10,470 nt of DNA from Comamonadaceae bacterium (GTDB lineage: Bacteria > Pseudomonadota > Gammaproteobacteria > Burkholderiales > Burkholderiaceae_C), in the NCBI GenBank assembly GCA_947460065.1, contig CANHGF010000056.1, forward strand, positions 1-10,470, in the 5' to 3' direction. The notes beneath the pieces were generated by a model. The model searched no databases. It was not told the DNA's origin and saw nothing but the letters and a program-made list of their open reading frames with translations. Numbering within the stretch: the first letter of the stretch is position 1; each line of letters begins with the position of its first letter. Positions 1 to 6,161 of this stretch are shown here, piece by piece. The translations under genes and the position numbers were made by a program.

Positions 1-732
1 AAAACCCTTGAGGCCGGTTTCTATGACGGTAGGAATGTCGGGCAGGGCTGGGTTGCGCTCGCGGCTGGTTACCGCCAGGGCGCGTACCTTGCCCTGCTTG
101 TGATAACTGGCCGCCTGCGGAATCGATTCGGCCATGAACTGCACCTGCCCGGCCATCAGGTCGGTGAAGGCCGGCGCGCTGCCGCGGTAGGGGATGTGCG
201 CCATAAACAGGCCGGTGGCGCTTTTGAACATCTCGGGCACCAGATGGCTGATGCCCCCATTGCCCGCCGAGCCGTAATTGACCTGCCCGGGCCGCGCCCT
301 GACATAGGCCATGAATTCGGGCAGGGTTCTGGCGGGGATGTTGGGGTTGACCAGCAGGGCCAGTGGCTGCATGGCGGTGCGCGCGATCGGGGTGAAGTCG
401 CGCAGCGTCTGGTAGGGCAGCTTGGTATAGAGCCCGGGGTTGATCACCATGACGCCGGTGTTAGCCAGCATCAGGGTATGGCCGTCGGCTGGTGCCCGCA
501 TCACCTCCTGCGCGCCCACCGTACCGCCGGCGCCGGCTTTGTAGTCGATAACGATGGGCTGGCCCAGCACGCTGCCGAGGCGCTCAAGCAGTAAGCGTGC
601 ATGCTGGTCCAAGGGCCCACCTGCCGGAAATCCGATCACCACGCGGATGGGCTTGTCTGGAAAGGCTGCCCAGCTGGCGCTCGCCAGCAAGAGCGCGAGG
701 ATGGTTGCGCCGAGTTTGACGTTTTTAATCAT
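1..732 (-). CDS. Bug-family (tripartite tricarboxylate transporter) periplasmic substrate-binding protein, 3' end outside window
   Basis: Extracytoplasmic solute receptor of the Bug/TctC family, which binds small carboxylates or related metabolites in the periplasm. The first 244 codons are present and remain open at the window edge; the family is usually about 320-330 residues, so roughly a quarter is missing. The N-terminus has a Lys-bearing start, a hydrophobic stretch (residues 8-20) and a likely signal peptidase site after SWA (about residue 22). It is followed by the family hallmark FPAGGPLD (Asp42), the AGAGGTVGA loop (about 67-75), PADGHTL and HIPYRGSAP. The ATG at 732 is preceded by GAGGGA at a good distance, which supports this start. 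It is divergent from the methyltransferase at 954. No TctA/TctB membrane genes are visible nearby, as is common for orphan Bug genes. It is clearly different in sequence from the two other Bug proteins here, so it is not a recent duplicate. The ligand cannot be told from sequence. Confidence 0.95.
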   Translation of the reverse strand, partial: MIKNVKLGATILALLLASASWAAFPDKPIRVVIGFPAGGPLDQHARLLLERLGSVLGQPIVIDYKAGAGGTVGAQEVMRAPADGHTLMLANTGVMVINPGLYTKLPYQTLRDFTPIARTAMQPLALLVNPNIPARTLPEFMAYVRARPGQVNYGSAGNGGISHLVPEMFKSATGLFMAHIPYRGSAPAFTDLMAGQVQFMAESIPQAASYHKQGKVRALAVTSRERNPALPDIPTVIETGLKGF

Positions 733-917
733 CTTTGAAATCCCTCGCTCAATGGCGCTCAGAGTGTGGGCTGAACTTGCAAAAGCGGTCGCACAAATCC
801 AGGTGCGCATCGTTGGTCTGGCTCGGCCTTTTCGGGCTTGAGCGGCCGGCTGCTTATTGTCGGGCAGCTCCACACGCTGCAGGTGCAAGACGCTGCCTAA
901 TGGCGTTCAATCAGGGG

Positions 918-923
918 TATATT
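918..923 (+). promoter_or_regulatory. Candidate -10 element for the methyltransferase gene
   Basis: TATATT matches 5 of 6 bases of the sigma-70 -10 consensus and lies about 30 nt before the preferred GTG start. No convincing -35 hexamer lies 16-18 nt upstream (GCCTAA sits there), so this is only a candidate. The rest of the 733-953 spacer holds nothing else I can support. Confidence 0.25.
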
Positions 924-953
924 GGGTCGCATCGCCGCCACTCGGAGCCCACC

Positions 954-1571
954 GTGAATTCCAATCAACCGCATTGGGACAAGGTCTACCAGGCCAAGCC
1001 TTTTGACTCGGTCAGCTGGTACGCACCGCACCTTGACACCTCCTTGCAATTGATCGAGCAGGTGGCGCCGGATCGGTCTGCCGCCATCATCGATGTGGGT
1101 GGCGGGGAGTCCACCTTGGTCGATGATCTGCTGGCCAAGGGCTACCGCCACCTGACCGTGCTCGATCTGTCCCAGGCCGCGATTGATTTCGCCAAGAAGC
1201 GCCTGGGGCCTGCTGGCGATGCGGTGAGCTGGCGGGTGGCCGACATCACTGAGGTTGAGCTGCCCGAGCGCAGCTATGACGTATGGCACGACCGCGCCGT
1301 CTTCCATTTTTTGACCGAGCCTGCCCAGAGGGCAGCCTATGTGCAGCAGGTGGCCCGCAGCATGAAGCCCGGGGGGCATGTGATCGTGGCCACCTTCGGC
1401 CCGCAGGGGCCGCTCAAATGCAGCGGCCTTGATGTGGTGCGCTACGACGCCGACTCTTTGCACCAGCAGTTTGGCCGGCAGTTCGAGCTGGTCGACAGCC
1501 AGCTCGAAGTGCACCACACTCCCATGGGTGCCGAGCAGCAGTTCGTCTACTGTCTGTGCCGGGTGCAGTGA
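954..1571 (+). CDS. Class I SAM-dependent methyltransferase (Methyltransf_11/12/25 type)
   Basis: Cytoplasmic methyltransferase of about 205 residues with a single Rossmann-like domain. Motif I, the SAM-binding loop, is IDVGGGES (about residues 46-53). Motif II is VLDLS, with Asp71 expected to bind the SAM ribose. VADITEVELPERSYDVWHD (about 95-113) covers motifs III and IV, and MKPGGHVIVATF (137-148) is the typical post-motif strand. The N-terminal HWDKVY and VSWYAPH segments are typical of a small bacterial subfamily with an unassigned acceptor. I prefer the GTG at 954 because GGAG lies 6 nt upstream and the protein then begins just before the conserved HWDKVY. In-frame ATG starts at 900 and 735 would add non-conserved residues. 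The gene is divergent from the Bug gene at 732 and convergent with the phosphatase gene ending at 1611. The substrate is unknown. Confidence 0.92.
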   Translation: MNSNQPHWDKVYQAKPFDSVSWYAPHLDTSLQLIEQVAPDRSAAIIDVGGGESTLVDDLLAKGYRHLTVLDLSQAAIDFAKKRLGPAGDAVSWRVADITEVELPERSYDVWHDRAVFHFLTEPAQRAAYVQQVARSMKPGGHVIVATFGPQGPLKCSGLDVVRYDADSLHQQFGRQFELVDSQLEVHHTPMGAEQQFVYCLCRVQ

Positions 1572-1610
1572 AAGGGCTTCAGGCCTTGGCCATCGAGAGC
1601 GCACTACACC

Positions 1611-2279
1611 CTAGGTATAGCTGATCCAGTCTTCGTAGGCCGGACCGTCGAGGTGGGGCAGGGTGTTGTAGGTCAACAGGCTGTGGCGCTTGGGGTTGAA
1701 TTCAAACTGGGTGATTGACGCATTGCGGATGCGCAAATTCAGCTCGATCCAGCTGGTCGGTGAAGCGTCAATGATTTGGCCGACGGCGGTGGCAATCGGC
1801 CCGCCGCTGGAGACCAGCAGCACCGCGCCCTGATGGTTCTGGCGTACATGGTCTAGCGCAGCGCGTATGCCTGCGCTCCACTGTTCAAAGCTGGGCATGC
1901 CGCGTGGCGCGATCTGGCCGGCGATCCAGGCCTGCAGCGCCTGGCGCAGCAGGCGAAAGTGATGGCGGTACAGCTCGGGCGTATCGGGCCGGGCCAGCGG
2001 CTCGGGATGGATGGCCTCGATCAGTGCGTGGCTATCGTATTCATTGAGTGCCGGCTGCTCCAGCGCTTGCAGGCCTTGCCCCAGGCCCTGACAAATGCCG
2101 GCGTGGGTTTGCCTTTGGCGCTCCAGGGTGCCGGTGAGCGAGGCTTCAAACTTTACGCCGCGCTCGCGCAGGTATTGGCCCAGGCGCAGCGCCTGGCGAT
2201 GGCCGAGCTCGCTCAGGACGTCGTAGTTGTCGGCACCGAAGGAGGCCTGGCCGTGGCGCACAAGGTAGAGGGTTCCCAT
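1611..2279 (-). CDS. Histidine phosphatase family protein (phosphoglycerate mutase-like) with second catalytic His replaced
   Basis: Cytoplasmic protein of 222 residues from the branch-2-like histidine phosphatase superfamily (phosphoglycerate mutase/SixA/CobC-like). The N-terminal LVRHGQ supplies the phospho-accepting His9 and Arg8. LSELGHRQA (22-30) is the usual 'LTxxGxxQA' segment, Arg54 in the TGTLERQRQT segment fits the second phosphate-binding Arg, and NEYD (79-82) carries the acidic residue. In the C-terminal motif, normally V-S-H-G-G, this protein reads VSSGGPIA (156-163), with Ser158 where the second catalytic His usually is. The fold should be intact but activity may differ. It is the last gene of a minus-strand run after Bug and PhzF genes, 61 nt behind phzF, and that gap holds a strong hairpin. 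Its ribosome-binding site is weak. Substrate unknown; a role on a phosphorylated small molecule is only inference. Confidence 0.9.
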   Translation of the reverse strand: MGTLYLVRHGQASFGADNYDVLSELGHRQALRLGQYLRERGVKFEASLTGTLERQRQTHAGICQGLGQGLQALEQPALNEYDSHALIEAIHPEPLARPDTPELYRHHFRLLRQALQAWIAGQIAPRGMPSFEQWSAGIRAALDHVRQNHQGAVLLVSSGGPIATAVGQIIDASPTSWIELNLRIRNASITQFEFNPKRHSLLTYNTLPHLDGPAYEDWISYT

Positions 2280-2308
2280 GGCCGGAATTTTCGACCAGGC
2301 CAGCGCCT

Positions 2309-2340
2309 GACCCCGGTCGCGACCGCGACCGCTCGGGGTC
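2309..2340 (-). promoter_or_regulatory. Strong intercistronic stem-loop between the phzF-like and phosphatase genes
   Basis: Read on the minus strand, directly after the phzF-like stop codon: GACCCC, a 4-nt bulge GAGC, GGTCGC, loop GGTC, GCGACC, GGGGTC. The outer 6-bp and inner 6-bp stems are perfect and almost all GC. No T-run follows, so it is not a standard intrinsic terminator. It may protect the 3' end of the upstream message, cause pausing, or lower expression of the downstream phosphatase gene. Confidence 0.6.
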
Positions 2341-3258
2341 CTAGAGCGCCAGCTGCCCGCGGATGCAGCTCACGCTAGACCCGCCGACCCAGACCTGGCC
2401 CTGGGCATCGCGCTGCACATACACCTGACCGGCCCGGCCCAGGCAGCTTCCCTGGCTGGCCAGGTAGCTGCTGTGCATCAGGCCCTCGGCCATCAGCCAC
2501 TGGGCCAGGCTGGCGTTGAGGCTGCCGGTCACCGGGTCTTCCAAAATGCCCGAGGCGGCGGCAAAAGCGCGCACCTCCAGATCGGGTTCTGGGTTGGCGG
2601 GTGCCGTCTCACTGCGGCTGGCACGGGCTTCGCGGTTGGCGCGGGCAATCAGCGCCGGGCCGGTTTGTCGGTAAACCGCAGCCACCCCCACTTTGACGCC
2701 CAACTCGCGCAGACGACCATGGTCGGGCTGCAGTGCCAGCACCGTCTCGGGCGCGTCCAGCAGCAGGCTGAGCCAGACCGGGCCGTTGTCCAGGCTTTGC
2801 GAGGCACGCAACTGCCCCCCCTGCAAGCCTAGAGCGTCGCTGATCTGTGCGAGCAACTCCGGCGCGATGGGGCTGCGGCGGCAGGCTGGCGCGGCAAAGG
2901 CTAGGCGACTGCCGCTCCGCCGAATGCGCACCAGGCCCACGGCGCATTGCTGCACGATGAACTCAGGGTCTTGGGGTTGGCCGTCGGCTTCTAGCCAGGC
3001 ATGACAGCTGCCCAAGGTGGGATGGCCTGCAAAAGGCAGCTCGCCGCCCGGGGTGAAGATGCGCACCCGGTAGTCGGCGCCAGCCTCGGTGGGCGGCAGT
3101 ACAAAGGCGGTTTCTGACAGATTCGTCCACTGGGCCAGGGCCTGCATCTGGGCATCGCTCAGACCTTCGGCCTCCAGCACCACCGCGAGCGCATTGCCCA
3201 GCAACGGCGTGTCGGTAAAGACGTCGACCTGGGTAAAGGCTCGCGTGGCGCTGTTCAT
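2341..3258 (-). CDS. PhzF family phenazine-biosynthesis-like isomerase
   Basis: PhzF/DapF-fold protein of 305 residues, the usual length for the family (about 280-300). The proposed catalytic glutamate is Glu49 in NLSET (equivalent to Glu45 of PhzF). GGELPFAGHPTLG (about 71-83) and EDPVTGSLNASLA (about 240-252) are the two hallmark motifs from the two pseudo-symmetric halves. Most members have no known substrate; phenazine synthesis is not suggested here because no other phz genes are present. I start at the ATG at 3258, where the family N-terminus (AFTQVDVFTDTPLLGNALAVV) begins; an 82-codon upstream extension runs inside the preceding Bug gene and has no family character. The gap to the Bug stop codon is only 10 nt, so the two are surely co-transcribed. 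A possible role is isomerising a compound delivered through the Bug-dependent uptake route; that is inference from position. Confidence 0.93.
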   Translation of the reverse strand: MNSATRAFTQVDVFTDTPLLGNALAVVLEAEGLSDAQMQALAQWTNLSETAFVLPPTEAGADYRVRIFTPGGELPFAGHPTLGSCHAWLEADGQPQDPEFIVQQCAVGLVRIRRSGSRLAFAAPACRRSPIAPELLAQISDALGLQGGQLRASQSLDNGPVWLSLLLDAPETVLALQPDHGRLRELGVKVGVAAVYRQTGPALIARANREARASRSETAPANPEPDLEVRAFAAASGILEDPVTGSLNASLAQWLMAEGLMHSSYLASQGSCLGRAGQVYVQRDAQGQVWVGGSSVSCIRGQLAL

Positions 3259-3268
3259 GCGAGGGGCC

Positions 3269-4267
3269 TTATTCCTGGGGCACGCCCGCGTCCTTGACCA
3301 CCTTGGCCCATTTTTGCTGTTCGGCCTTGAGGTAGGCGTCGAATTCAGCCGGGCTGTTGCTGCGGGCCTGAAAGCCCAGGCCTTCCATGCGCGCGACGAA
3401 CTCGGGGGTCGCCGCCGCCCGTGCGGTGTCTTGCGCCAGCCGCGTGCGCAGCGCCATCGGCGTACCCTTGGGCGCATACAGGCCCATCCAGCCCACCTCT
3501 TCATAGCCGGGCAGGCCGGCTGCGGCAGCGGTCGGTATATCGGCCACCGCAGCCAGGCGGGCTGGCCCAGTGACCGCCAGGCCGCGCAGCTTGCCGGCCT
3601 TGATGTTGGGGATCACGGTGTTGTCAAAAGCCACTTGGACCTGCGCGCCGAGCAAGTCAGCCACCATGGGGGCGCTGCCTTTGTAGGGCACGTGGGCGAT
3701 CTGGGTGCCGGCCTGGGTGTTAAACAGTTCGCCGGCCAGGTGCGGTGTGGTGCCGGTGCCCGAGGAGCCAAAGTTGAGCTTGCGCGGATTGGCTTTGGCG
3801 TAGGCGATCAGCTCGCGCAGGTTGGTCGCCGGCACATCGGGATGGACGGTGATGATGTAGGGCGTCAGCGCCACCAGCGAGATGGCGCCAAAGTCGGCCA
3901 CCGCGTCGTAGGGCATCTTGCGGTAAACGGCCGGCGCAATCGCGTGGCTGCTGACGGTGGCCATGACCAGGGTGTAGCCGTCGGGTGTGGCTTTGGAGAC
4001 GGCGTCGGCGCCAATCAGCCCGCCGGCGCCGGCCTTGTTCTCCACCACCACCGGCTGGCGCCACTGCGCCGACAGACGGTCGGCCAGGGCGCGGGTGACG
4101 ATATCGACCGCACCACCGGCAGGGTAGGGTACGACGATGCGTACTGGCCGGCTGGGCCATTCCTGGGCTTGTACGCTCAAGCTGGCGGCGCTCACGACCA
4201 GGGCAGCGCCGAGCAGGCGCAGCGCGCTGCGCCTGCCTGCGGGGGCTTGAAAGGCGAGGGGCTTCAT
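3269..4267 (-). CDS. Bug-family periplasmic substrate-binding protein (tripartite tricarboxylate transporter receptor)
   Basis: Complete Bug receptor of 332 residues, the normal family length. The N-terminus is a signal peptide with basic RR at 12-13, a hydrophobic core (about 18-30) and a likely cleavage site after VQA (residue 34). The mature part begins EWPSRPVRIVVPYPAGGAVD with the conserved Asp55 of the ligand-contacting loop. AGAGGLIGA, TPDGYTLVM, HVPYKGSAPM and the C-terminal helices (ending KWAKVVKDAGV) are all as expected. GGAGA lies 8 nt before the ATG. It is the first gene of a minus-strand run with the PhzF-family and histidine phosphatase genes. Its upstream region contains REP-like palindromes. 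TctA/TctB partners are not in the window. The ligand is unknown; identity with the other two Bug proteins is low by eye. Confidence 0.96.
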   Translation of the reverse strand: MKPLAFQAPAGRRSALRLLGAALVVSAASLSVQAQEWPSRPVRIVVPYPAGGAVDIVTRALADRLSAQWRQPVVVENKAGAGGLIGADAVSKATPDGYTLVMATVSSHAIAPAVYRKMPYDAVADFGAISLVALTPYIITVHPDVPATNLRELIAYAKANPRKLNFGSSGTGTTPHLAGELFNTQAGTQIAHVPYKGSAPMVADLLGAQVQVAFDNTVIPNIKAGKLRGLAVTGPARLAAVADIPTAAAAGLPGYEEVGWMGLYAPKGTPMALRTRLAQDTARAAATPEFVARMEGLGFQARSNSPAEFDAYLKAEQQKWAKVVKDAGVPQE

Positions 4268-4350
4268 GCGATGGGTCTCCTATGCTGTGGTGTAGTGTGG
4301 TCATCCTACAGCAGCTCCCACACCTTTCATCGCAGGCCCAGCGCTGCCCC

Positions 4351-4380
4351 GGTGGGAGCGCCGCCCTCGGCGCGATGGGA
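4351..4380 (+). repeat. REP-like palindromic element 1
   Basis: Begins GGTGGGAGCGCCG and continues CCCTCGGCGCGATGGGA. The perfect 6-bp stem GCGCCG/CGGCGC (4358-4363 with 4368-4373) closes a CCCT loop. The GTGGGAGC head followed by a hairpin and GCGATG tail matches the general form of REP sequences mobilised by RAYT transposases in proteobacteria. It is identical over 29 nt to the element at 4468. Confidence 0.8.
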
Positions 4381-4411
4381 CGTTTAAACCGCTCCGGCTG
4401 CCCTATTGACC

Positions 4412-4443
4412 GCCGCATCGCTGCGAGGGCGCAGCTCCTACAT
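4412..4443 (-). repeat. REP-like palindromic element 2 (inverted)
   Basis: On the minus strand it reads GTAGGAGCTGCG, CCCT, CGCAGCGATGCGG. The perfect stem GCTGCG/CGCAGC (4430-4435 with 4420-4425) has the same CCCT loop as element 1, but with different stem bases that still pair, i.e. compensated changes. It has the classic GTAG head. With element 1 it forms an inverted pair with heads outward, a REPIN-like unit at 4351-4443. Confidence 0.75.
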
Positions 4444-4467
4444 CCTGTACCCATTGCTGCCGGATGG

Positions 4468-4497
4468 GGTGGGAGCGCCGCCCTCGGCGCGATGGGT
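4468..4497 (+). repeat. REP-like palindromic element 3
   Basis: Same 29-nt sequence as the element at 4351, with the GCGCCG/CGGCGC stem and CCCT loop. It starts 117 bp after element 1 and is again followed by an inverted partner. Confidence 0.8.
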
Positions 4498-4525
4498 CTT
4501 CGAAGAGCCCCTGCAGACCGATGGG

Positions 4526-4554
4526 CCGCTGCATCGCTGAGGGCATACCTCCCC
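4526..4554 (-). repeat. Degraded REP-like element 4 (inverted)
   Basis: The minus strand reads GGGGAGGTATGCCCTCA followed by GCGATGCAGCGG. The GGAG head, CCCTC core and GCGATGC tail match element 2, but the stem is broken and a base is missing. With element 3 it would complete a second outward-facing inverted pair (4468-4554). It lies just beyond the 3' end of the EamA gene. Confidence 0.5.
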
Positions 4555-4570
4555 GCATCCCCGGCTAGCC

Positions 4571-5494
4571 TCAGTCTTTGCGGCCGGGCGCCACCGCCAT
4601 CTTGCGCCCGAGCACCACCGTGGCCAGCACGGCTAGCGCAAAACCCACGGTCAGCGCGTCTAGGCGCTCACCCACGAGGATCACCGCGAACAGCATGGAC
4701 AAAAACGGCTGCAGCAGTTGCACCTGGCTGACCCGCACGGTGCCGCCCATTGCCAAGCCTCGGTACCAGAAGAAAAAGCCCACCCACATTGAAAACATGG
4801 CCAGATAGCCCAGTGCCAGCCAAGTGCCGGCCTGGACCTGCGTCTGCGGCCAGGTCCACCAACTGCCGGGTAGGGTCAGTGGCAGCGCCAGCACCAGGGA
4901 CCAGCAAATCACCTGTTCGGGGGGCATCTGACCGGACAGGCGTGCGCCCCAGGCATAGCCCGTGGAGGCCGAGATGATCGCCAGCAGCAACAGCGCATCG
5001 GCCTGATGCAGTGCGATCGCACCCGCAGGGGCGCGCAGCAGGGCGTAGGTGATGACCAGCGCGCTGCCCAGCCCGGCGCACAGCCAGAAGCCCAGCGACG
5101 GGCGCTGCTTGTGCATCACCGCCCCGATGACAGCGGTCGATAGCGGCAGCATGCCCAATATCGCGCTGGCGTGAACCGCTTCGACCTGCTGCAGCGCGAT
5201 GGAGGTACAGATCGGAAAGCCCAGCACCACGCCCAGTGAAATCACGGTCAGGGGCAGCCATTGGCTGCGCTCGGGCCAGGGCGCGCGCACGGCCAACAGA
5301 TAGACGATGGACAGGCCAGCGGCCAGTACCGCCCTGGACAGGGCCACGAAGGTGCCCGACAGTTGCGGCGCATCCGGCGTTCCTACCGCCAGCCGCGTCA
5401 CCGGCAGGGTGACCGAAAAAATCACCACGGCCACCAGGCCCAGGAGTAGGCCACGGCGCTGGGCTACTGCGGTGATCACTGCAGCAGAATCCAC
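4571..5494 (-). CDS. DMT superfamily (EamA) membrane transporter
   Basis: Inner-membrane transporter of up to 307 residues with about ten hydrophobic segments in two EamA repeats (roughly residues 15-145 and 155-295). The second repeat carries the typical WYRGLAMGGTVRVSQVQLLQPFLSMLFAVILVGE pattern, split here across two helices, and ends in a short basic tail. Family members export amino acids, metabolites or drugs; the substrate cannot be assigned. No ATG lies near the front. GTG at 5494 overlaps the LysE-family gene by 19 nt, while GTG at 5479 makes a GTGA overlap with its stop codon; both lack a clear Shine-Dalgarno, so translational coupling to the upstream gene is likely. The REP cluster lies directly after its stop codon, a common place for such elements. 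Confidence 0.93.
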   Translation of the reverse strand: MDSAAVITAVAQRRGLLLGLVAVVIFSVTLPVTRLAVGTPDAPQLSGTFVALSRAVLAAGLSIVYLLAVRAPWPERSQWLPLTVISLGVVLGFPICTSIALQQVEAVHASAILGMLPLSTAVIGAVMHKQRPSLGFWLCAGLGSALVITYALLRAPAGAIALHQADALLLLAIISASTGYAWGARLSGQMPPEQVICWSLVLALPLTLPGSWWTWPQTQVQAGTWLALGYLAMFSMWVGFFFWYRGLAMGGTVRVSQVQLLQPFLSMLFAVILVGERLDALTVGFALAVLATVVLGRKMAVAPGRKD

Positions 5495-6084
5495 AAACCG
5501 GTGGCGGTCAGCACGGCGGCCATCAGGCGGTTAAAGCGCAGCAGTCGCAGGCCGCTGCCCTCGGGACCGGCCAGCCACAGCCGCAGCAGCGAGCCCACCC
5601 ATGCGTAGCTCAGGTTGCTGCAAAAGGCAAAGACCATCATGACGGGCACCACCTGCGCCAGCCGCACCAGCACCGAGCCCTGGCCGGCCACCCAGCCGCT
5701 GACCACAGTCAGGGCCAGCATCCAGGCCTTGATGTTGAGAAACTGCAGCCCTATGCCCTGGAAAAAACCGACCTGCACCGGCTCAGCCGACTGGCTCAGA
5801 CTGCTGCTGCGGGCCAGTTTCAGCGCCAGCCACAGTAGGTAGCCCACCCCCACCGCTTTGAGCACCCAGACCAGCCCGGGCGCAGCCAGAATCAGGGCGC
5901 CCAGACCCAGTGCACACAAAGTCAGCAGCAGGCTCCAGCCCACCGGCACCGAGCAGACAAAGGGCAGAGCGCGCCGCAGCCCCAGGTTGGCCCCCAGCGC
6001 GGCAGACAGGGTGGTGTTGGGGCCAGGGGTGAAGCTCATGGCGGCGGCCAGCGCGACCAATGCCCAAAGTTCGGTGGGGTTCAT
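5476..6084 (-). CDS. LysE/RhtB family amino acid (metabolite) exporter
   Basis: Inner-membrane exporter of about 202 residues with six likely transmembrane segments. The N-terminal signature MSFTPGPNTTLS (about 16-27) is the LysE-family helix-1 motif. GIGLQFLNIKAWM in mid-protein matches the conserved 'G...NPKA.L' region, here with I for P, and the C-terminal hydrophobic helix ends WILLQ. I place the start at the ATG at 6084 because family proteins begin about 20 residues before PGPN. In-frame starts at 6111 and 6150 exist, but the longer one would run through the htpG promoter. No good ribosome-binding site precedes any of them, so the start is uncertain. It is divergent from htpG and overlaps the EamA exporter gene downstream. 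The exported compound is unknown. Confidence 0.92.
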   Translation of the reverse strand: MNPTELWALVALAAAMSFTPGPNTTLSAALGANLGLRRALPFVCSVPVGWSLLLTLCALGLGALILAAPGLVWVLKAVGVGYLLWLALKLARSSSLSQSAEPVQVGFFQGIGLQFLNIKAWMLALTVVSGWVAGQGSVLVRLAQVVPVMMVFAFCSNLSYAWVGSLLRLWLAGPEGSGLRLLRFNRLMAAVLTATGLWILLQ

Positions 6085-6125
6085 GCGGAGGAAGGACTTT
6101 GCGTGGATCATGACACAGTCGGGCT

Positions 6126-6153
6126 CTTGAAATCCGGCGCAGCGCCCCAATTT
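6126..6153 (+). promoter_or_regulatory. Sigma-32 (RpoH) heat-shock promoter of htpG
   Basis: CTTGAAA at 6126-6132 is an exact match to the sigma-32 -35 element. After 13 nt (counted from CTTGAA) comes CCCCAATTT at 6145-6153, which differs from CCCCATNT at one position. The spacing is within the known 13-17 range. The promoter points at htpG, a known heat-shock gene. Transcription would begin about 6157-6161, leaving at most a few bases before the ATG at 6162. Confidence 0.8.
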
Positions 6154-6161
6154 CGCCCTCC

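Larger units (their letters stand above)
4268..4570. other. Gene-free spacer filled with REP-like palindromes
   Basis: No open reading frame here has family character. The stretch separates the EamA gene (3' end at 4571) from the Bug gene (start at 4267), both on the minus strand. It holds four REP-like elements in alternating orientation (4351-4380, 4412-4443, 4468-4497, 4526-4554). Close to the Bug gene, 4303-4335 carries a further degraded minus-strand head (GTGGGAGCTGCTGTAGGAT). The Bug promoter must lie in the last 80 or so bases, but I could not identify it with confidence. Confidence 0.6.

Noticed and set aside
735..953. N-terminal extension of the methyltransferase from ATG 735 or 900
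   Set aside because: The extra residues are Arg/Ala/Cys-rich and unlike the family. GTG 954 has a well-placed GGAG and starts beside the conserved region.
1572..1610. Bidirectional terminator between the methyltransferase and phosphatase genes
   Set aside because: The only inverted repeat is a 4-bp AAGG/CCTT with a long loop and no T-run, which is too weak to call.
3259..3504. 82-codon upstream extension of the PhzF-family protein
   Set aside because: It lies wholly within the Bug coding region and is Arg/Ser/Trp-rich without family similarity. The family N-terminus begins at 3258.
3089..4387. A 432-codon plus-strand open frame opposite the Bug and PhzF-family genes
   Set aside because: It is an antisense shadow rich in Gly, Arg, His and Ala with no recognisable domain, and it runs through the REP elements at its end.
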